DNA of 64,000 nucleotides from Aestuariispira insulae (GTDB taxonomy: Bacteria > Pseudomonadota > Alphaproteobacteria > UBA8366 > Aestuariispiraceae), in NCBI RefSeq assembly GCF_003385955.1, contig NZ_QRDW01000004.1, forward strand, positions 62,001 to 126,000, read 5' to 3'. The notes beneath the pieces are model-generated. The model did no database searches. It was not told the origin of the DNA and saw only the letters and a list, made by a program, of their open reading frames with translations. A program made the translations under genes and the position numbers. Positions within the stretch are counted from its first letter, which is position 1, and every line of letters starts with the position of its first letter. Shown piece by piece: positions 38,336 through 48,554 of the stretch.

Positions 38336-38992
38336 ATGACTGAGGCCAATGTATCCGGCAAAGCTCAGGATGACATGCGCAAGATCCTCTCACTTTGCCC
38401 CATCATGCCCGTGGTCTCCATAAACAGCGTGGAACATGCGGTGCCGCTGGCGCATGCCCTGCTGGCCGGTGGTGCCCGCAGCATCGAGGTGACCTTACGG
38501 ACAAGCTGTGCCCTGGCGGCCATTGAAGAAATTGCAGATAAGGTGCCGGATATCCTGGTGGGGGCAGGGACGGTATTGACTGCTGCTGACTTTGGCAGGG
38601 TGATGGATGCCGGTGCCGCCTTTGCTATCAGTCCCGGTCATACAGGCCAACTGATCAAAAAAGCCATGGAAAGTGAATTTCCCTATCTGCCGGCAGCCTC
38701 GACCGCCTCGGAAATTATGAGTTTGCGGGACCGGGGGTTTCATAATTTGAAATTGTTTCCGGCCGGTGTGGTCGGCGGGGTATCCATGCTGAAAGCCATT
38801 GGCGCACCTATTTCCGATATCCAGTTTTGCCCGACGGGCGGGGTCAACAAAGACAATGCAAAATCCTATCTGGATCTTGCCAATGTGATTTGTGTTGGTG
38901 GCAGCTGGGTTGCGCCGAATAGTGCGATGGATGCCGGTGAGTGGGGGGCGATCGAGGCTTTGATGGCAGATGGCTTGCAGGCTGTTTCCTGA
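38336..38992 (+). CDS. eda: 2-dehydro-3-deoxy-phosphogluconate aldolase
   Basis: 218-residue class I aldolase. Catalytic Glu is in SIEVTLRT, then VGAGTVLT, ISPGHT, the Schiff-base Lys in LKLFPAG, and FCPTGGV for phosphate binding. Cleaves KDPG (or KDPGal) to pyruvate and glyceraldehyde 3-phosphate. I prefer the ATG at 38336, with GGGA 9 bases upstream. ATG 38327 and TTG 38315 are in frame, the last overlapping the kinase gene. It closes the sugar operon. Confidence 0.94.
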   Translation: MTEANVSGKAQDDMRKILSLCPIMPVVSINSVEHAVPLAHALLAGGARSIEVTLRTSCALAAIEEIADKVPDILVGAGTVLTAADFGRVMDAGAAFAISPGHTGQLIKKAMESEFPYLPAASTASEIMSLRDRGFHNLKLFPAGVVGGVSMLKAIGAPISDIQFCPTGGVNKDNAKSYLDLANVICVGGSWVAPNSAMDAGEWGAIEALMADGLQAVS

Positions 38993-39201
38993 TACTGCAT
39001 TCCACCGGCCCTGATAGACTGTGAATTCCGACCCTCCGTCTTATTGGGGGGTGGCCAGGCGCGGCATTTTCCCGTATAAGCGCGCCAAACGATCAGCTGT
39101 GGTCGGCGTGAGGCCGCCCCCTGGAACTATCAGCCAGACCTACATTTGTGTGAATTCCGCTTTGCAGTGAGACACCGTTGTGTTGGGCAAAGGAGGACGT
39201 T

Positions 39202-40743
39202 TTGTCGTTCGTTAGTCGTTATAAAACAGAAATTCTTTGTGGCCTGACCGTCGCCCTGGCCCTGGTGCCCGAAGCGGTTGCATTTGCCTTTGTCGCCCAT
39301 GTCCACCCATTGGTGGGCCTCTATGCGGCATTTATCGTTGGTTTGATCACCGCCTTGATAGGCGGGCGTCCAGGCATGATTTCCGGCGCAACCGGTGCGC
39401 TGGCCGTGGTCATGGTCAGTTTGGTGGTTACGCATGGCGTTGAATATCTGTTTGCCGCTGTTGTTTTAATGGGGATCATCCAGATTGCGGCGGGCGCGCT
39501 GCATCTTGGTAAATTCATCCGGCTGGTGCCGCATCCGGTGATGCTGGGCTTTGTGAACGGTCTGGCCATTGTGATCTTCCTGGCGCAGTTGGGTCAGTTC
39601 AAAGTACCCAATGATGAGGGTGTGAAGGTCTGGATGCAGGGCATGCAGCTCTACACCATGCTGGGTCTGGTGGGGCTGACCATGTTGATTATTTTCGGCA
39701 TGTCCAAAGTAACCAAAGCGGTTCCAGCACCGCTGGTCGGCATCGCCGCAGTTACTGGGTTGGTGATCGCCTTTGATCTTGATGTCCCGCGTGTTGGAGA
39801 TTTGGCCCAGATCATGGGTGGTTTGCCGCAGTTTTCTATTCCCGACGTTGATTTGAACCTGAAAACGCTGGAAATCATCCTACCCTATTCCATCATCCTG
39901 GCGGCAATCGGCCTGATTGAATCCCTGTTGACCCTGAACCTGGTGGCCGAAATCACCGACACCAAGGGCGGTGCCAGTAAGGAATGTTTTGCGCAAGGCG
40001 TTGCCAATACGGTGACCGGTTTCTTCGGCGGCATGGGCGGCTGTGCCATGATCGGCCAGAGCATGATCAATGTCAGCTCCGGCGGGCGCACAAGGCTTTC
40101 AGGGATCTCTGCGGCATTGTTCCTGCTGTCCTTCATTCTGTTTGCGGCCCCCTGGATCGAGGTTATCCCGCTGGCGGCCTTGGTCGGTGTGATGTTCATG
40201 GTGGTGATCGGCACATTTGCCTGGTCCAGTTTCCGGATCATTCACAAGATTCCGTTGACCGATGCATTCGTGTTGGTGCTGGTATCCGGTGTGACCGTTT
40301 ATAGTGATCTTGCCGTTGCTGTGGTGGTTGGGGTGATTGTCTCTGCATTGGTTTATGCCTGGAAAAGTTCCCAACGGATTTTTGCCCGAGAGGAAATCGA
40401 TGCCAACGGCTCCAAGATCTATCATCTGTCCGGCCCGCTCTTTTTTGGTTCGATCAGCAGCTTTAATGAGCTGTTTGACCCGAAACAGGATCCCGATGAT
40501 GTGGTCATTGATTTCCTTGAATCTCGGGTCTGGGATCATTCCGGGCTGCAGGCCATTGATGCACTGGCGGATAAGTATGAATCGGCCGGTAAAAAACTGC
40601 ATATCCGTCATTTGAGTGAGGATTGTAAGGTTCTGCTGAAAAAAGCGGGCAAGCTTGTTGAAGTATCGGTGATTGAAGATCCCGAATATGGCGTTGCCGT
40701 TGATTATAGCGAGGAAATGCGCGCTGCGGCGAAACAATCCTGA
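39202..40743 (+). CDS. SulP-family anion transporter with STAS domain
   Basis: 513 residues. The membrane domain (about 1-400) opens with [20 protein letters not shown] and [12 protein letters not shown], the SulP signature region, and has [15 protein letters not shown] downstream. The C-terminal STAS domain (about 410-500) has [12 protein letters not shown] and [16 protein letters not shown] take the TTG at 39202 because AGGAGG at 39191-39196 sits 5 bases upstream, a near-perfect ribosome site. Substrate could be sulfate, bicarbonate or a dicarboxylate. Monocistronic, ended by a strong terminator. Confidence 0.93.
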   Translation: MSFVSRYKTEILCGLTVALALVPEAVAFAFVAHVHPLVGLYAAFIVGLITALIGGRPGMISGATGALAVVMVSLVVTHGVEYLFAAVVLMGIIQIAAGALHLGKFIRLVPHPVMLGFVNGLAIVIFLAQLGQFKVPNDEGVKVWMQGMQLYTMLGLVGLTMLIIFGMSKVTKAVPAPLVGIAAVTGLVIAFDLDVPRVGDLAQIMGGLPQFSIPDVDLNLKTLEIILPYSIILAAIGLIESLLTLNLVAEITDTKGGASKECFAQGVANTVTGFFGGMGGCAMIGQSMINVSSGGRTRLSGISAALFLLSFILFAAPWIEVIPLAALVGVMFMVVIGTFAWSSFRIIHKIPLTDAFVLVLVSGVTVYSDLAVAVVVGVIVSALVYAWKSSQRIFAREEIDANGSKIYHLSGPLFFGSISSFNELFDPKQDPDDVVIDFLESRVWDHSGLQAIDALADKYESAGKKLHIRHLSEDCKVLLKKAGKLVEVSVIEDPEYGVAVDYSEEMRAAAKQS

Positions 40744-40766
40744 CGGATTGCAAAATGAAGAAAATC

Positions 40767-40802
40767 GAACCCCGGACCCATTGTGGGCCGGGGTTCTTTT
40801 TT
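40767..40802 (+). terminator. Intrinsic terminator after SulP gene
   Basis: GAACCCCGG and CCCA pair with TGGG and CCGGGGTTC (40767-40796) around a TTG loop with one bulged base, followed by TTTTTT. Confidence 0.93.
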
Positions 40803-40890
40803 GGTGGCCGTTGAAAAGGCGATGATCCTTGAAGGGGCCGTGGGGCAATGGTAATAACCTCTTCGGATTACGGGAAAGGTACGTCTATCA

Positions 40891-41868
40891 ATGGTTTCAT
40901 TGCCCAAACATATTCTTGTCACCGGCGGGGCCGGTTTTCTTGGCACCCATCTGTGTGAGAGGCTTCTCGACCAGGGGCATGAAGTCATCTGCCTGGATAA
41001 TTTTTATACCGGTAGCCGACGGAATATCCATCATCTGGAATCCCATCCGCGTTTTGAAGTGATGCGCCATGATGTGACCTTCCCGGTTTATGTGGAAGTG
41101 GACGAGATCTTCAATCTTGCATGCCCCGCATCACCAGTGCATTACCAGCGCCACCCGGTGCAAACGGTGAAGACTTCTGTCCATGGCGCGATCAATGTGC
41201 TGGGTCTGGCAAAGCGGGTTGGCGCGAAAATCTTCCAGGCTTCGACCAGTGAGATTTACGGTGATCCGGAAGTGCATCCTCAGCAGGAGGATTACTGGGG
41301 CAATACCAACCCGATTGGGCTACGTTCCTGCTATGACGAAGGCAAGCGTTGCGCCGAAACGCTGTTCTTTGACTATCATCGCCAATATGGATTGGATATT
41401 CGGGTTGCTCGGATTTTCAACACTTTTGGACCGCGCATGCATCCGCATGATGGCCGGGTTGTCTCCAACTTCATCCTCCAGGCTCTGCGCAATGAGCCTA
41501 TCACCATTTATGGTGATGGGGAGCAGACCCGTTCATTCTGTTATGTGGATGATTTGGTTGAAGGTTTTCTGCGTTTAATGGCCTGTGATGAGGCCAATGG
41601 TCAGCCGGTCAACCTGGGCAATCCCGTTGAGATTACCATCCGGGAAATGGCTGAGACCGTGATTGAACAGACCGGCAGCAGCTCTGAGCTTTCCTTTAAG
41701 CCCTTGCCATCAGATGATCCGGTGCGCCGCCGCCCTGATATCACCAGGGCGCAGAATCTGCTGGACTGGCAGCCGCAGACCACCTGGGAAGACGGTTTGG
41801 CAAAGACCATTTCCTATTTTGATGCCATGTTGAAAGACGGATGGTGGGGAATGGTGGAAAATCAATGA
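40891..41868 (+). CDS. UDP-glucuronate decarboxylase (UDP-xylose synthase)
   Basis: 325-residue extended SDR. NAD motif [11 protein letters not shown], the catalytic [14 protein letters not shown] and [10 protein letters not shown] (Tyr-x3-Lys), [11 protein letters not shown]-type segment ([20 protein letters not shown]) and [19 protein letters not shown] are characteristic of UXS. Converts UDP-glucuronate to UDP-xylose for surface polysaccharide. First gene of a plus-strand trio; its stop overlaps the glycosyltransferase start as ATGA. Confidence 0.93.
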   Translation: MVSLPKHILVTGGAGFLGTHLCERLLDQGHEVICLDNFYTGSRRNIHHLESHPRFEVMRHDVTFPVYVEVDEIFNLACPASPVHYQRHPVQTVKTSVHGAINVLGLAKRVGAKIFQASTSEIYGDPEVHPQQEDYWGNTNPIGLRSCYDEGKRCAETLFFDYHRQYGLDIRVARIFNTFGPRMHPHDGRVVSNFILQALRNEPITIYGDGEQTRSFCYVDDLVEGFLRLMACDEANGQPVNLGNPVEITIREMAETVIEQTGSSSELSFKPLPSDDPVRRRPDITRAQNLLDWQPQTTWEDGLAKTISYFDAMLKDGWWGMVENQ

Positions 41869-42815
41869 CCCGCTGCGTCAGTTTTGTAACCACACTTTAT
41901 AACAAGGCGGTTTTCCTGCCGTTTGTCCTGGCGGGTCTGAAGGCACAGACCGGACCGTTTGAGCGGGAGTTTGTCTTTGTTGATGATGGCTCGACTGATA
42001 ACACGGTCGCGTTGCTGAAAGAACTGACGGAAGACTGGACCGATCCCGTCACGATCGTGGAGCAGGAAAACCAAGGGCCATCCATGGCCTCAAACAATGG
42101 ATTTGCAGTTGCGACCGGCGATTTGATCAAGCCGGTGGATGGCGATGATATGCTTAATCCATGGTGCACTGCAGCCCTGTTGGAAGCTATGGAGCAATTC
42201 GGTACAGAGATTGCGCATGGATTGGTATCACCGGAGACTTTTGACCCGACGGGAAAAGAACCAGCAGAAGCGTTCCTGGAGCGTCAGGTGGATCCAGGGG
42301 GGGCACCGATTCTCTATAAAAACGCACTGGTTCGATCTCTGCAAAGATCAAGAACCAATCCAACATCCTGGTTGGCGACGGCGGATCTGGTTAAAAGGTC
42401 GGGGGGCTGCGACCCGGATATTTTTATCCAGGATTATTCCATTGAATTGCGCTTGATGCATTTAGCGGGAAAAGCTGCGTTTACTTCCAGAAATATCTTT
42501 GTACCACCGAAGGAAGCGCCGGAACGGCTATCCGGTAATGAAGCGCAGATCCTTCATGACCTGAACATGGCTTTGGCAAGCTTTCTGGACGAAAACCCGC
42601 TGCCATTGACGCAGAAATTCCTAGCCTATCGACGGGCGTTGCGCCGTTGCTGGGCCTGGGCACGACGCCAAAAAGGGCAAAAAACACCCTTTAGTAAAGT
42701 ACATCGGGCTTATCTGAGGGTCTATTTTCCCTTTGGGATTTCTCCTGATCACATCCGTAAGGAAAGCACGGTTTTTCAGCAGGGGGCTCGTTTGCGTATC
42801 CCCGGTGCCAGATAG
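41865..42815 (+). CDS. Family 2 glycosyltransferase
   Basis: 316 residues with a GT-A fold: [19 protein letters not shown] at the N-terminus, [10 protein letters not shown] for nucleotide binding, and KPVDGDDML as the DxD-type metal motif. ATG 41865 overlaps the upstream stop by 4 bases. Probably adds a sugar, perhaps xylose given the UDP-xylose synthase next door (inference), during assembly of a surface glycan. Confidence 0.88.
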   Translation: MTRCVSFVTTLYNKAVFLPFVLAGLKAQTGPFEREFVFVDDGSTDNTVALLKELTEDWTDPVTIVEQENQGPSMASNNGFAVATGDLIKPVDGDDMLNPWCTAALLEAMEQFGTEIAHGLVSPETFDPTGKEPAEAFLERQVDPGGAPILYKNALVRSLQRSRTNPTSWLATADLVKRSGGCDPDIFIQDYSIELRLMHLAGKAAFTSRNIFVPPKEAPERLSGNEAQILHDLNMALASFLDENPLPLTQKFLAYRRALRRCWAWARRQKGQKTPFSKVHRAYLRVYFPFGISPDHIRKESTVFQQGARLRIPGAR

Positions 42816-42831
42816 CGGGGCAGGCTAGCTC

Positions 42832-44061
42832 ATGAAACTGCTTGAGATCTTGCGGAAAACCAATCCGTCCTATTTCAGGTATCGCTATAAAAAGCTGCAA
42901 GCGAAATACTTTAGGCACCGGGATCGCCACTTGTTCACCCATGCCTGCTTCAATCATCCGCTGATTAACATTCCCAAGCGGGTAATTGAGAATGAAGGGC
43001 CGGTTGATGTTTTCAACGATGCCCTGATGGAACGCGTTTGCAGACTGTACCAGAGCTTCTCCCACACATATGAAACAGCGGGGGATATCTGGCAGGAAAT
43101 TGAAGCCAGAAGAAGGCCCTATACGGATGCCCTGCTGAGGGATGACTACGCAGAGGTCAGGTCTTTCTTTCTCGAGATCCTCAAAGGCGATTTGTTAGAG
43201 GGCATGGCCCATGCAAATGGCATAGTCATTGATGCAGGAAGGAATCCCTATACGGCTGACTATTTTACCCTAAGATTGGCGGATACGCTGCTCAGCCTTG
43301 CAGAGGCTATGGGCACCTATCCGGTGCATTCCTTCGCGCAGATGGATCTGCAACGCTATATCGACCACCTTAACCCCAATCTCGAAAAACTCGTGGCTGA
43401 TATTGAGCAGGAAATTGGTTTTTCTCTTGATATGCCGCAGGTTGGGAACCCGCCGATTGTTCGTATTGGTGATCACCGTCTGAATCCCGACCCGGTTCAA
43501 CATGCCTATACCGCGCACCGGATACAACAGCTGCTTGGCAATAAGGCGAACCCAACCATACTGGAAATCGGCGGGGGGTATGGCATGACAGCTTTAATGT
43601 CTCACCGGGCGGGGCTTCGGAACTATACGATTATTGATTTGCCTTATGTCTCGTCTTTTCAACTGGGATATCTCGGGGCTGTAATCGGTAGTGATAAAAT
43701 TCAGGTCTATGGCGAAAAGGGCGAGGGCTTAAGACGGGAGCAATATGATATTGCTCTGGGGCCGCCTGTCGCGATCAGCGCGATTCCGGACAGATCCATC
43801 GACCTTGTGGTGAATGTGGATTCAATCCCCGAGATGCCGGTGGATGTTGGCGCAGATTACTTAAAAGAGATCAAGAGGGTCTGCCGCGGACAGTTTCTAT
43901 CCATGAACCAGGAAGCCCGGAAACAGCACATAAATCAGGTCCAGACAATTGTGCCGGAATTAGTGAAAACCGTTGGCGGATTTAAACGCACGCACCGTTT
44001 CAGGCATTGGATGGAGCAGGGGTATGTCGAGGAAGTCTATGACCTAACCTCAACTGACTGA
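42832..44061 (+). CDS. Putative sugar O-methyltransferase
   Basis: 409 residues. The C-terminal half carries an AdoMet-binding Rossmann motif, ILEIGGGYGM (about residues 242-251), with IIDLP as the acidic strand. The N-terminal about 200 residues are family-specific and helical. It resembles the putative sugar O-methyltransferases found in O-antigen and capsule loci, though the acceptor is unknown. Follows the GT2 gene by 16 bases. Its 3' end overlaps the convergent exporter gene by 12 bases. Confidence 0.75.
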   Translation: MKLLEILRKTNPSYFRYRYKKLQAKYFRHRDRHLFTHACFNHPLINIPKRVIENEGPVDVFNDALMERVCRLYQSFSHTYETAGDIWQEIEARRRPYTDALLRDDYAEVRSFFLEILKGDLLEGMAHANGIVIDAGRNPYTADYFTLRLADTLLSLAEAMGTYPVHSFAQMDLQRYIDHLNPNLEKLVADIEQEIGFSLDMPQVGNPPIVRIGDHRLNPDPVQHAYTAHRIQQLLGNKANPTILEIGGGYGMTALMSHRAGLRNYTIIDLPYVSSFQLGYLGAVIGSDKIQVYGEKGEGLRREQYDIALGPPVAISAIPDRSIDLVVNVDSIPEMPVDVGADYLKEIKRVCRGQFLSMNQEARKQHINQVQTIVPELVKTVGGFKRTHRFRHWMEQGYVEEVYDLTSTD

Positions 44062-45837
44062 CGTCTCATTTTCAGATTGATGGGCATGCAATTTGGCATA
44101 AAGCCCATTTCTCGCGAGAAGTTCTGTATGGGTACCAGATTCAGCAACCTTTCCAGCCTGCAATGCATAAATCACATCTGAATCGACAATGGTCGATAGG
44201 CGATGGGCAATCATCAGCACTGTCCTGCCTTCGATCAGGCGTTTCAAGGCTTTCTGGACAAGTTTCTCCGTTTCGGAATCAAGCGCTGATGTGGCTTCAT
44301 CAAGCAACAGGATGGGAGCGTCTTTATAGATTGCGCGTGCAATGGCCAGCCGCTGGCGCTGGCCGCCGGAAAGCTTTGTGCCCATTTCACCCAGTTCAGA
44401 ATCATAGCCGTCTTCCAGCATCATGATGAAATCATGCGCTTCGGCCGCTTTGGCCGCGGCGATGGCCTTTTCCCGGTCTGGAGCGGTGTCGGCATAAGCG
44501 ATATTAGCCAGGACCGTATCGTTGAAGATCCCGGTTTCCTGGCTGACAAGCGCGATATTATCGCGCAGCGACCTAAAGGTCAGGCCACTGATGTCCTGGC
44601 CATCAATCTCTATTGAACCTTTTGTGGTATCGTAAAAACGCAGAAGCAGGTTGAAAATGGTCGATTTTCCTGCGCCTGAAGGACCGACAAGGGCAACTTT
44701 GCTGCCAGCAGGAATATCGAGACTGATCCCTTTTAAGACTTCGATTTCATTGTCGTAGCTGAAAGACACGTCTTTGAAGCGGATCGTACCCTCGTTCAGT
44801 TGCAGCTCCGAAGCATCTGGCGCTTCGACGATCATGGGTTTGATGTCGATGACCTCGAAGGATCGCTGGGCCGCCGCCAATCCCTGCTGAAGGTTTGAAT
44901 TGAGATTGGCAAGGCTACGCATTGGCTGATAGGCCATCATGAGCGCCCCCATGAAGGACATGATGGAGCCGACCGAAGCCTCACCTTCCGCAATCTTGAA
45001 GCTGCCGTAGAGGATGAGCAAGGCAACGGAAGCGCCACCCAGCAATTCCATCATGGGATACATACGTGAACGGACCTCAATGGCCTTCACGCCTAGTTTC
45101 GCGATCCAGTCAAAGATTACCCGGGCCTTTTCCTGGGCAAATTCTTCGGCACAGAAGGATTTAACCAGTCGAACACCCTTGAATTTATCGTCCAGCAGGG
45201 ACGTCATATCGCCAACGCGTTCCTGAGATGTCCGGGCAATCCTTCGGAGTTTTTTACCAATTGCAACAATGGGCAATGCGGTTATGGGGAAAATGGTGAA
45301 GACCACTAGGGTCAGCTCCCAGTCCTGATAGATCATAACGCCAATCATGACTATCACCAGGACCAGGTCGCGGGCGATGCCTGTGATGGACTTAACCACG
45401 GCTTCGCGTACCTGATAGGTGTCGCTGATGAAGCGGGCCACCATCTTACTGCTGCCGTCTTTGAACATGTGGGAGATGTCGGCATTGATGATACTGCTCA
45501 TCATGTCCGATTGGAGATGCGAGATCACATTGGATCCCATCGTATTCATGCGGACGGTCTGGATATATTTTGATATGCCCATGACAACGCCGAGCAGGAC
45601 AATCACGCCAGTAATCAGAAACACTTTGTTTTCTTCCCCGCCCAACAAGGCATCATCCATAGCAGGTTGAATGATCAAGGCCTGGGCCCCTTGCAATAAG
45701 GCGGACAAGACAAGAAAGAAGGCGGCGATCGTGATATCTTTCTTGTGATGGATCATATATTGACTAACCAGCCTTTTAACCAAGGCTTTGGTCGGCAAAT
45801 GCACATCAGTGTTCTTTGATCTGGAGAAGAGGCCCAT
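44050..45837 (-). CDS. MsbA-type ABC exporter (lipid/polysaccharide)
   Basis: 595 residues, half-transporter with an N-terminal six-helix membrane domain (about 20-330) and a C-terminal ATPase: Walker A GPSGAGKST, signature LSGGQRQRLAIARAI, Walker B LLLDEATSALD and H-loop AHRLS. This is the lipid A/glycolipid flippase group. ATG 45837 starts the family-typical N-terminus and lies 7 bases after the upstream stop; an in-frame start at 45900 lies inside the preceding gene. Last gene of a minus-strand glycan operon, so probably flips a lipid-linked saccharide or lipid A. Confidence 0.92.
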   Translation of the reverse strand: MGLFSRSKNTDVHLPTKALVKRLVSQYMIHHKKDITIAAFFLVLSALLQGAQALIIQPAMDDALLGGEENKVFLITGVIVLLGVVMGISKYIQTVRMNTMGSNVISHLQSDMMSSIINADISHMFKDGSSKMVARFISDTYQVREAVVKSITGIARDLVLVIVMIGVMIYQDWELTLVVFTIFPITALPIVAIGKKLRRIARTSQERVGDMTSLLDDKFKGVRLVKSFCAEEFAQEKARVIFDWIAKLGVKAIEVRSRMYPMMELLGGASVALLILYGSFKIAEGEASVGSIMSFMGALMMAYQPMRSLANLNSNLQQGLAAAQRSFEVIDIKPMIVEAPDASELQLNEGTIRFKDVSFSYDNEIEVLKGISLDIPAGSKVALVGPSGAGKSTIFNLLLRFYDTTKGSIEIDGQDISGLTFRSLRDNIALVSQETGIFNDTVLANIAYADTAPDREKAIAAAKAAEAHDFIMMLEDGYDSELGEMGTKLSGGQRQRLAIARAIYKDAPILLLDEATSALDSETEKLVQKALKRLIEGRTVLMIAHRLSTIVDSDVIYALQAGKVAESGTHTELLARNGLYAKLHAHQSENETSVS

Positions 45838-45844
45838 GGCGTTT

Positions 45845-46765
45845 TCAGTTCTTTTCTGATCGATTGGCCCGCCACCAGGCAATGGTGTCGCGCAATCCAC
45901 TTTCTAAGGTATGTACTGGATGATATCCGACTTCATGCTTAAGGCGGTCCGTCTTTGCAATCAACTGCTTCGGATCATCGGGACGGTCGGGAAGGGCGCC
46001 TAGCTTGACAAGGTCGGGTCGGCCAAGCTGTTCGGCCAGTTCCTGCACAAAGCCGGAAAGCGGGAGGGCGCTACCGGTGGCCATGTTGACCGGTCCTTGG
46101 ACGTCACTGTCCAAAAGGGCTGCGAAAGCCCTTCCTGCATCCTCGGTATGCATGAAATCACGGATCTGTTTGCCCGATGAACATTTTACCGGTTGGTTAT
46201 TGGTCAGATTGAGGATGACATCCGGGCATAGTCGGCGCGCTTGCTCACCCGGCCCATATAACAGGAACAACCTACCCCAGGCAAAGCTGAGTCCACTGGT
46301 TTCTGCATATTTGCCGAGAAGCCGAAATGTAGACAGCTTGCTTTGTCCATAGAGCGTATGGGGGTGGCAGAGCGCCGTTTTCTCATCCAGGGGGGCGGAG
46401 AGGTCCTTTTCTGCCCAACTATATTCCGCGCAAGTACCTGCAGCGACAAATCGCCCTCCACCCAACTCCCGAAACTGTTTTGCTAAATGAAGGCTGGCGG
46501 CAACGTGATTTAGGTTGTTCGGGCTGTGCCAATATTCGCCATGCTCGGTTTCCCATGCTAAATGCAGAATGCTCTCAGGGCGGACTGCTTTCAGCAGCTG
46601 TTCCATGGCCGGGATATCGAGAATATCAGCTTGATGGGTTTCATGATCCGGATTTTGTACGGGGTGACGGCTGATCAAATGCAGGTCATGACCCTGGCTA
46701 GCGAGTGCATTAACCGCATGCCGACCGACAATGCCGGAGCCACCTGTGACAAGAATTCTACCCAT
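45845..46765 (-). CDS. NAD-dependent nucleotide-sugar epimerase/dehydratase
   Basis: 306-residue extended SDR. NAD motif TGGSGIVGRHA, a HLAWETEHG segment and Tyr-x3-Lys as LYGQSKLS. The family resembles 4-ketohexose reductases/epimerases acting late in deoxysugar synthesis (for example on CDP-linked sugars). Sits 3 bases after the 3,5-epimerase-like gene and 7 bases before the exporter. Likely reduces or epimerises the product of the CDP-sugar branch. Exact reaction unknown. Confidence 0.85.
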   Translation of the reverse strand: MGRILVTGGSGIVGRHAVNALASQGHDLHLISRHPVQNPDHETHQADILDIPAMEQLLKAVRPESILHLAWETEHGEYWHSPNNLNHVAASLHLAKQFRELGGGRFVAAGTCAEYSWAEKDLSAPLDEKTALCHPHTLYGQSKLSTFRLLGKYAETSGLSFAWGRLFLLYGPGEQARRLCPDVILNLTNNQPVKCSSGKQIRDFMHTEDAGRAFAALLDSDVQGPVNMATGSALPLSGFVQELAEQLGRPDLVKLGALPDRPDDPKQLIAKTDRLKHEVGYHPVHTLESGLRDTIAWWRANRSEKN

Positions 46766-46768
46766 TGC

Positions 46769-47311
46769 TCATACCTTCTGTGCATGATCGGGGTAAGATG
46801 CATCCCGTTCAGAAATGACCGATGGTTCAAAAGGCCATTTAACGCCAAAGGCTGGGTCATTCCAACGCAGTCCCCGTGCTAGATCCGCCTCGTAAAAGGC
46901 CCCCATCAGATAATGAGCCTCTGTCTGGTCTTCCAAAGTCAGGAAACCATGGGCGCATTCGGGAGGGACAATCAAGGATTTCCTATTGTCTGCGGTTAAC
47001 TCCGCACTGACCCATTTGCCATAGCTTTTGGATTGCGGCCGAATATCAATGACCACATCAAACAGCGCGCCCTTGACAGCGCGGATAATCTTCGGGTCCG
47101 GGACGGGGGCGGCCTGCCAGTGCATGCCGCGCAATGTTCCTCGCCGTTCATTGAAGGAAATGTTCTCCTGACAGACCTGAAAGGGATAGCTCAGGCCCGC
47201 TTGCGCGAGGAGATTTGGACAATAGCTGCGCGCAAAAAAACCGCGATCATCCCGCAACGGGGATGGCTCCAAAATGAAACATCCTTCAATGGCGGTTTCT
47301 TTTATGTCCAT
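46769..47311 (-). CDS. dTDP-4-dehydrorhamnose 3,5-epimerase-like protein
   Basis: 180-residue RmlC-type cupin. The catalytic His is in RGMHWQA, with ECAHGFLTLED and the C-terminal RWNDPAFGVKWPF as family marks. In this operon it probably epimerises a 4-keto-6-deoxy sugar linked to CDP, not dTDP, because the only nucleotidyltransferase present is a CDP-glucose type (inference). Overlaps the C-methyltransferase gene by 10 bases. Confidence 0.88.
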   Translation of the reverse strand: MDIKETAIEGCFILEPSPLRDDRGFFARSYCPNLLAQAGLSYPFQVCQENISFNERRGTLRGMHWQAAPVPDPKIIRAVKGALFDVVIDIRPQSKSYGKWVSAELTADNRKSLIVPPECAHGFLTLEDQTEAHYLMGAFYEADLARGLRWNDPAFGVKWPFEPSVISERDASYPDHAQKV

Positions 47312-48546
47312 GGAACCTCATGCAACTCCGGAATAGGCGCATAGCATTTTCCATCCCACTCGCGGATGAAGGATAGTTGCTCGGTGATTTCCCGTTTCAA
47401 ATTCCACGGCAGAATCAGGATATAGTCGGGTTTGGTCTCCCGAATAGCTTGCGGAGCGCGAATATCGAGCATGGAACCGGGCATAAAATGATCCTGTTTA
47501 TGCGGATTTGCATCAACGGCATAATCAATATCATCCCGACCAACGTCAAAGTAATTCAGCAATGTGGATCCTTTGGCAGCAGCCCCATAAGCCACGACTT
47601 TCTTGCCATCCTGTTTGGCTTTTTCGAGGAAACCAATAACTTGTTTCCGAATGTGCTCAATTTTTGGGAAGAAATCCGAATAGGTTTCGATCCGGTCCAG
47701 GCCGGCGGCTTTCTCTTTGGTGCGCACGTCGATCAGGCCCAGGCATTCTTCCCGATCGGATTCCCGGTGGCAACCATGGATGCGCAGGCTTCCACCGTGA
47801 GTTGGGACTTCCTGGACATCGAACAGACGCAAGCCGAATTCCGCAAAAAGACGTTCCACTGCCTCTAAGGACAAGTAGGAAAAATGTTCGTGATAGATGG
47901 TATCGAACTGCACTTCCTCCATCAGTTTGAGGAGATGCGGAAACTCAATGGAGATGACCCCTTCGGGTTTGAGCAGGGTTTTGAGGCCTTTGACAAAATC
48001 CCGGATGAAGGGTGTGTGGGCCAGGACATTATTGCCGACGATGAGATCAGCCTTGCCTTCGTCCTGGACCATGGCGTTGGCGGTTTCGTCACCAAAAAAG
48101 GCGTTCAGGGTCGGAATACCCTTTTCCTCGGCGACTTTGGCGATATTGGCGGCAGGCTCTACACCGCGGACCGGCACGCCCGCGGCCACGAAATGCTGAA
48201 GCAAGTAACCGTCGTTAGAGGCGATCTCAACGACATGGCTTTCGGCACCTAAGTCGAAACGGTCCCTGGCATATTCGGTGAATTTCCGCGCATGTTCGAC
48301 CCAGCTTGGCGAATAGGAGGAAAAATAAGCATAGTCCGAGAAAATATCCTCAGCCGGAACCGAATCCTCGACCTGCACTAGGAAACAGTGCGAGCAGACC
48401 CGTGCATGCAGGGGATAAGAATTCTGATTCTTTGCGTCATCCAGGCTTTTTGGATAGCTGTTGGCCAGCGGCATGGGCCCCAAGTCAGCAAAGTCATGGA
48501 TGAGTTCGGTGCCGCAAGCACGGCAAAGCTGTTTTACGTCGGACAT
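47302..48546 (-). CDS. Sugar C-methyltransferase (TylCIII/NovU type)
   Basis: 414 residues. A zinc-binding N-terminal region has CRACGTEL and VCSHCFLVQ. The AdoMet domain has VVEIASNDGYLL and a following catalytic region with YHEHFSYLSL. The C-terminal Rossmann-like domain has VVAYGAAAKGSTLLNYF. This three-part architecture belongs to C-3 methyltransferases acting on 4-ketosugars. Start ATG 48546 is the first Met of the zinc domain. Gap of 8 bases from the cytidylyltransferase gene. Suggests a branched deoxysugar in the glycan. Confidence 0.9.
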   Translation of the reverse strand: MSDVKQLCRACGTELIHDFADLGPMPLANSYPKSLDDAKNQNSYPLHARVCSHCFLVQVEDSVPAEDIFSDYAYFSSYSPSWVEHARKFTEYARDRFDLGAESHVVEIASNDGYLLQHFVAAGVPVRGVEPAANIAKVAEEKGIPTLNAFFGDETANAMVQDEGKADLIVGNNVLAHTPFIRDFVKGLKTLLKPEGVISIEFPHLLKLMEEVQFDTIYHEHFSYLSLEAVERLFAEFGLRLFDVQEVPTHGGSLRIHGCHRESDREECLGLIDVRTKEKAAGLDRIETYSDFFPKIEHIRKQVIGFLEKAKQDGKKVVAYGAAAKGSTLLNYFDVGRDDIDYAVDANPHKQDHFMPGSMLDIRAPQAIRETKPDYILILPWNLKREITEQLSFIREWDGKCYAPIPELHEVPWT

Positions 48547-48554
48547 ACTCGGTC

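Noticed and set aside
39031-39052. ACCCTCC/GGGGGGT stem after the KDPG aldolase gene
   Set aside because: Short stem with a G-U pair and no T-tract; the operon end is not marked by a convincing terminator.
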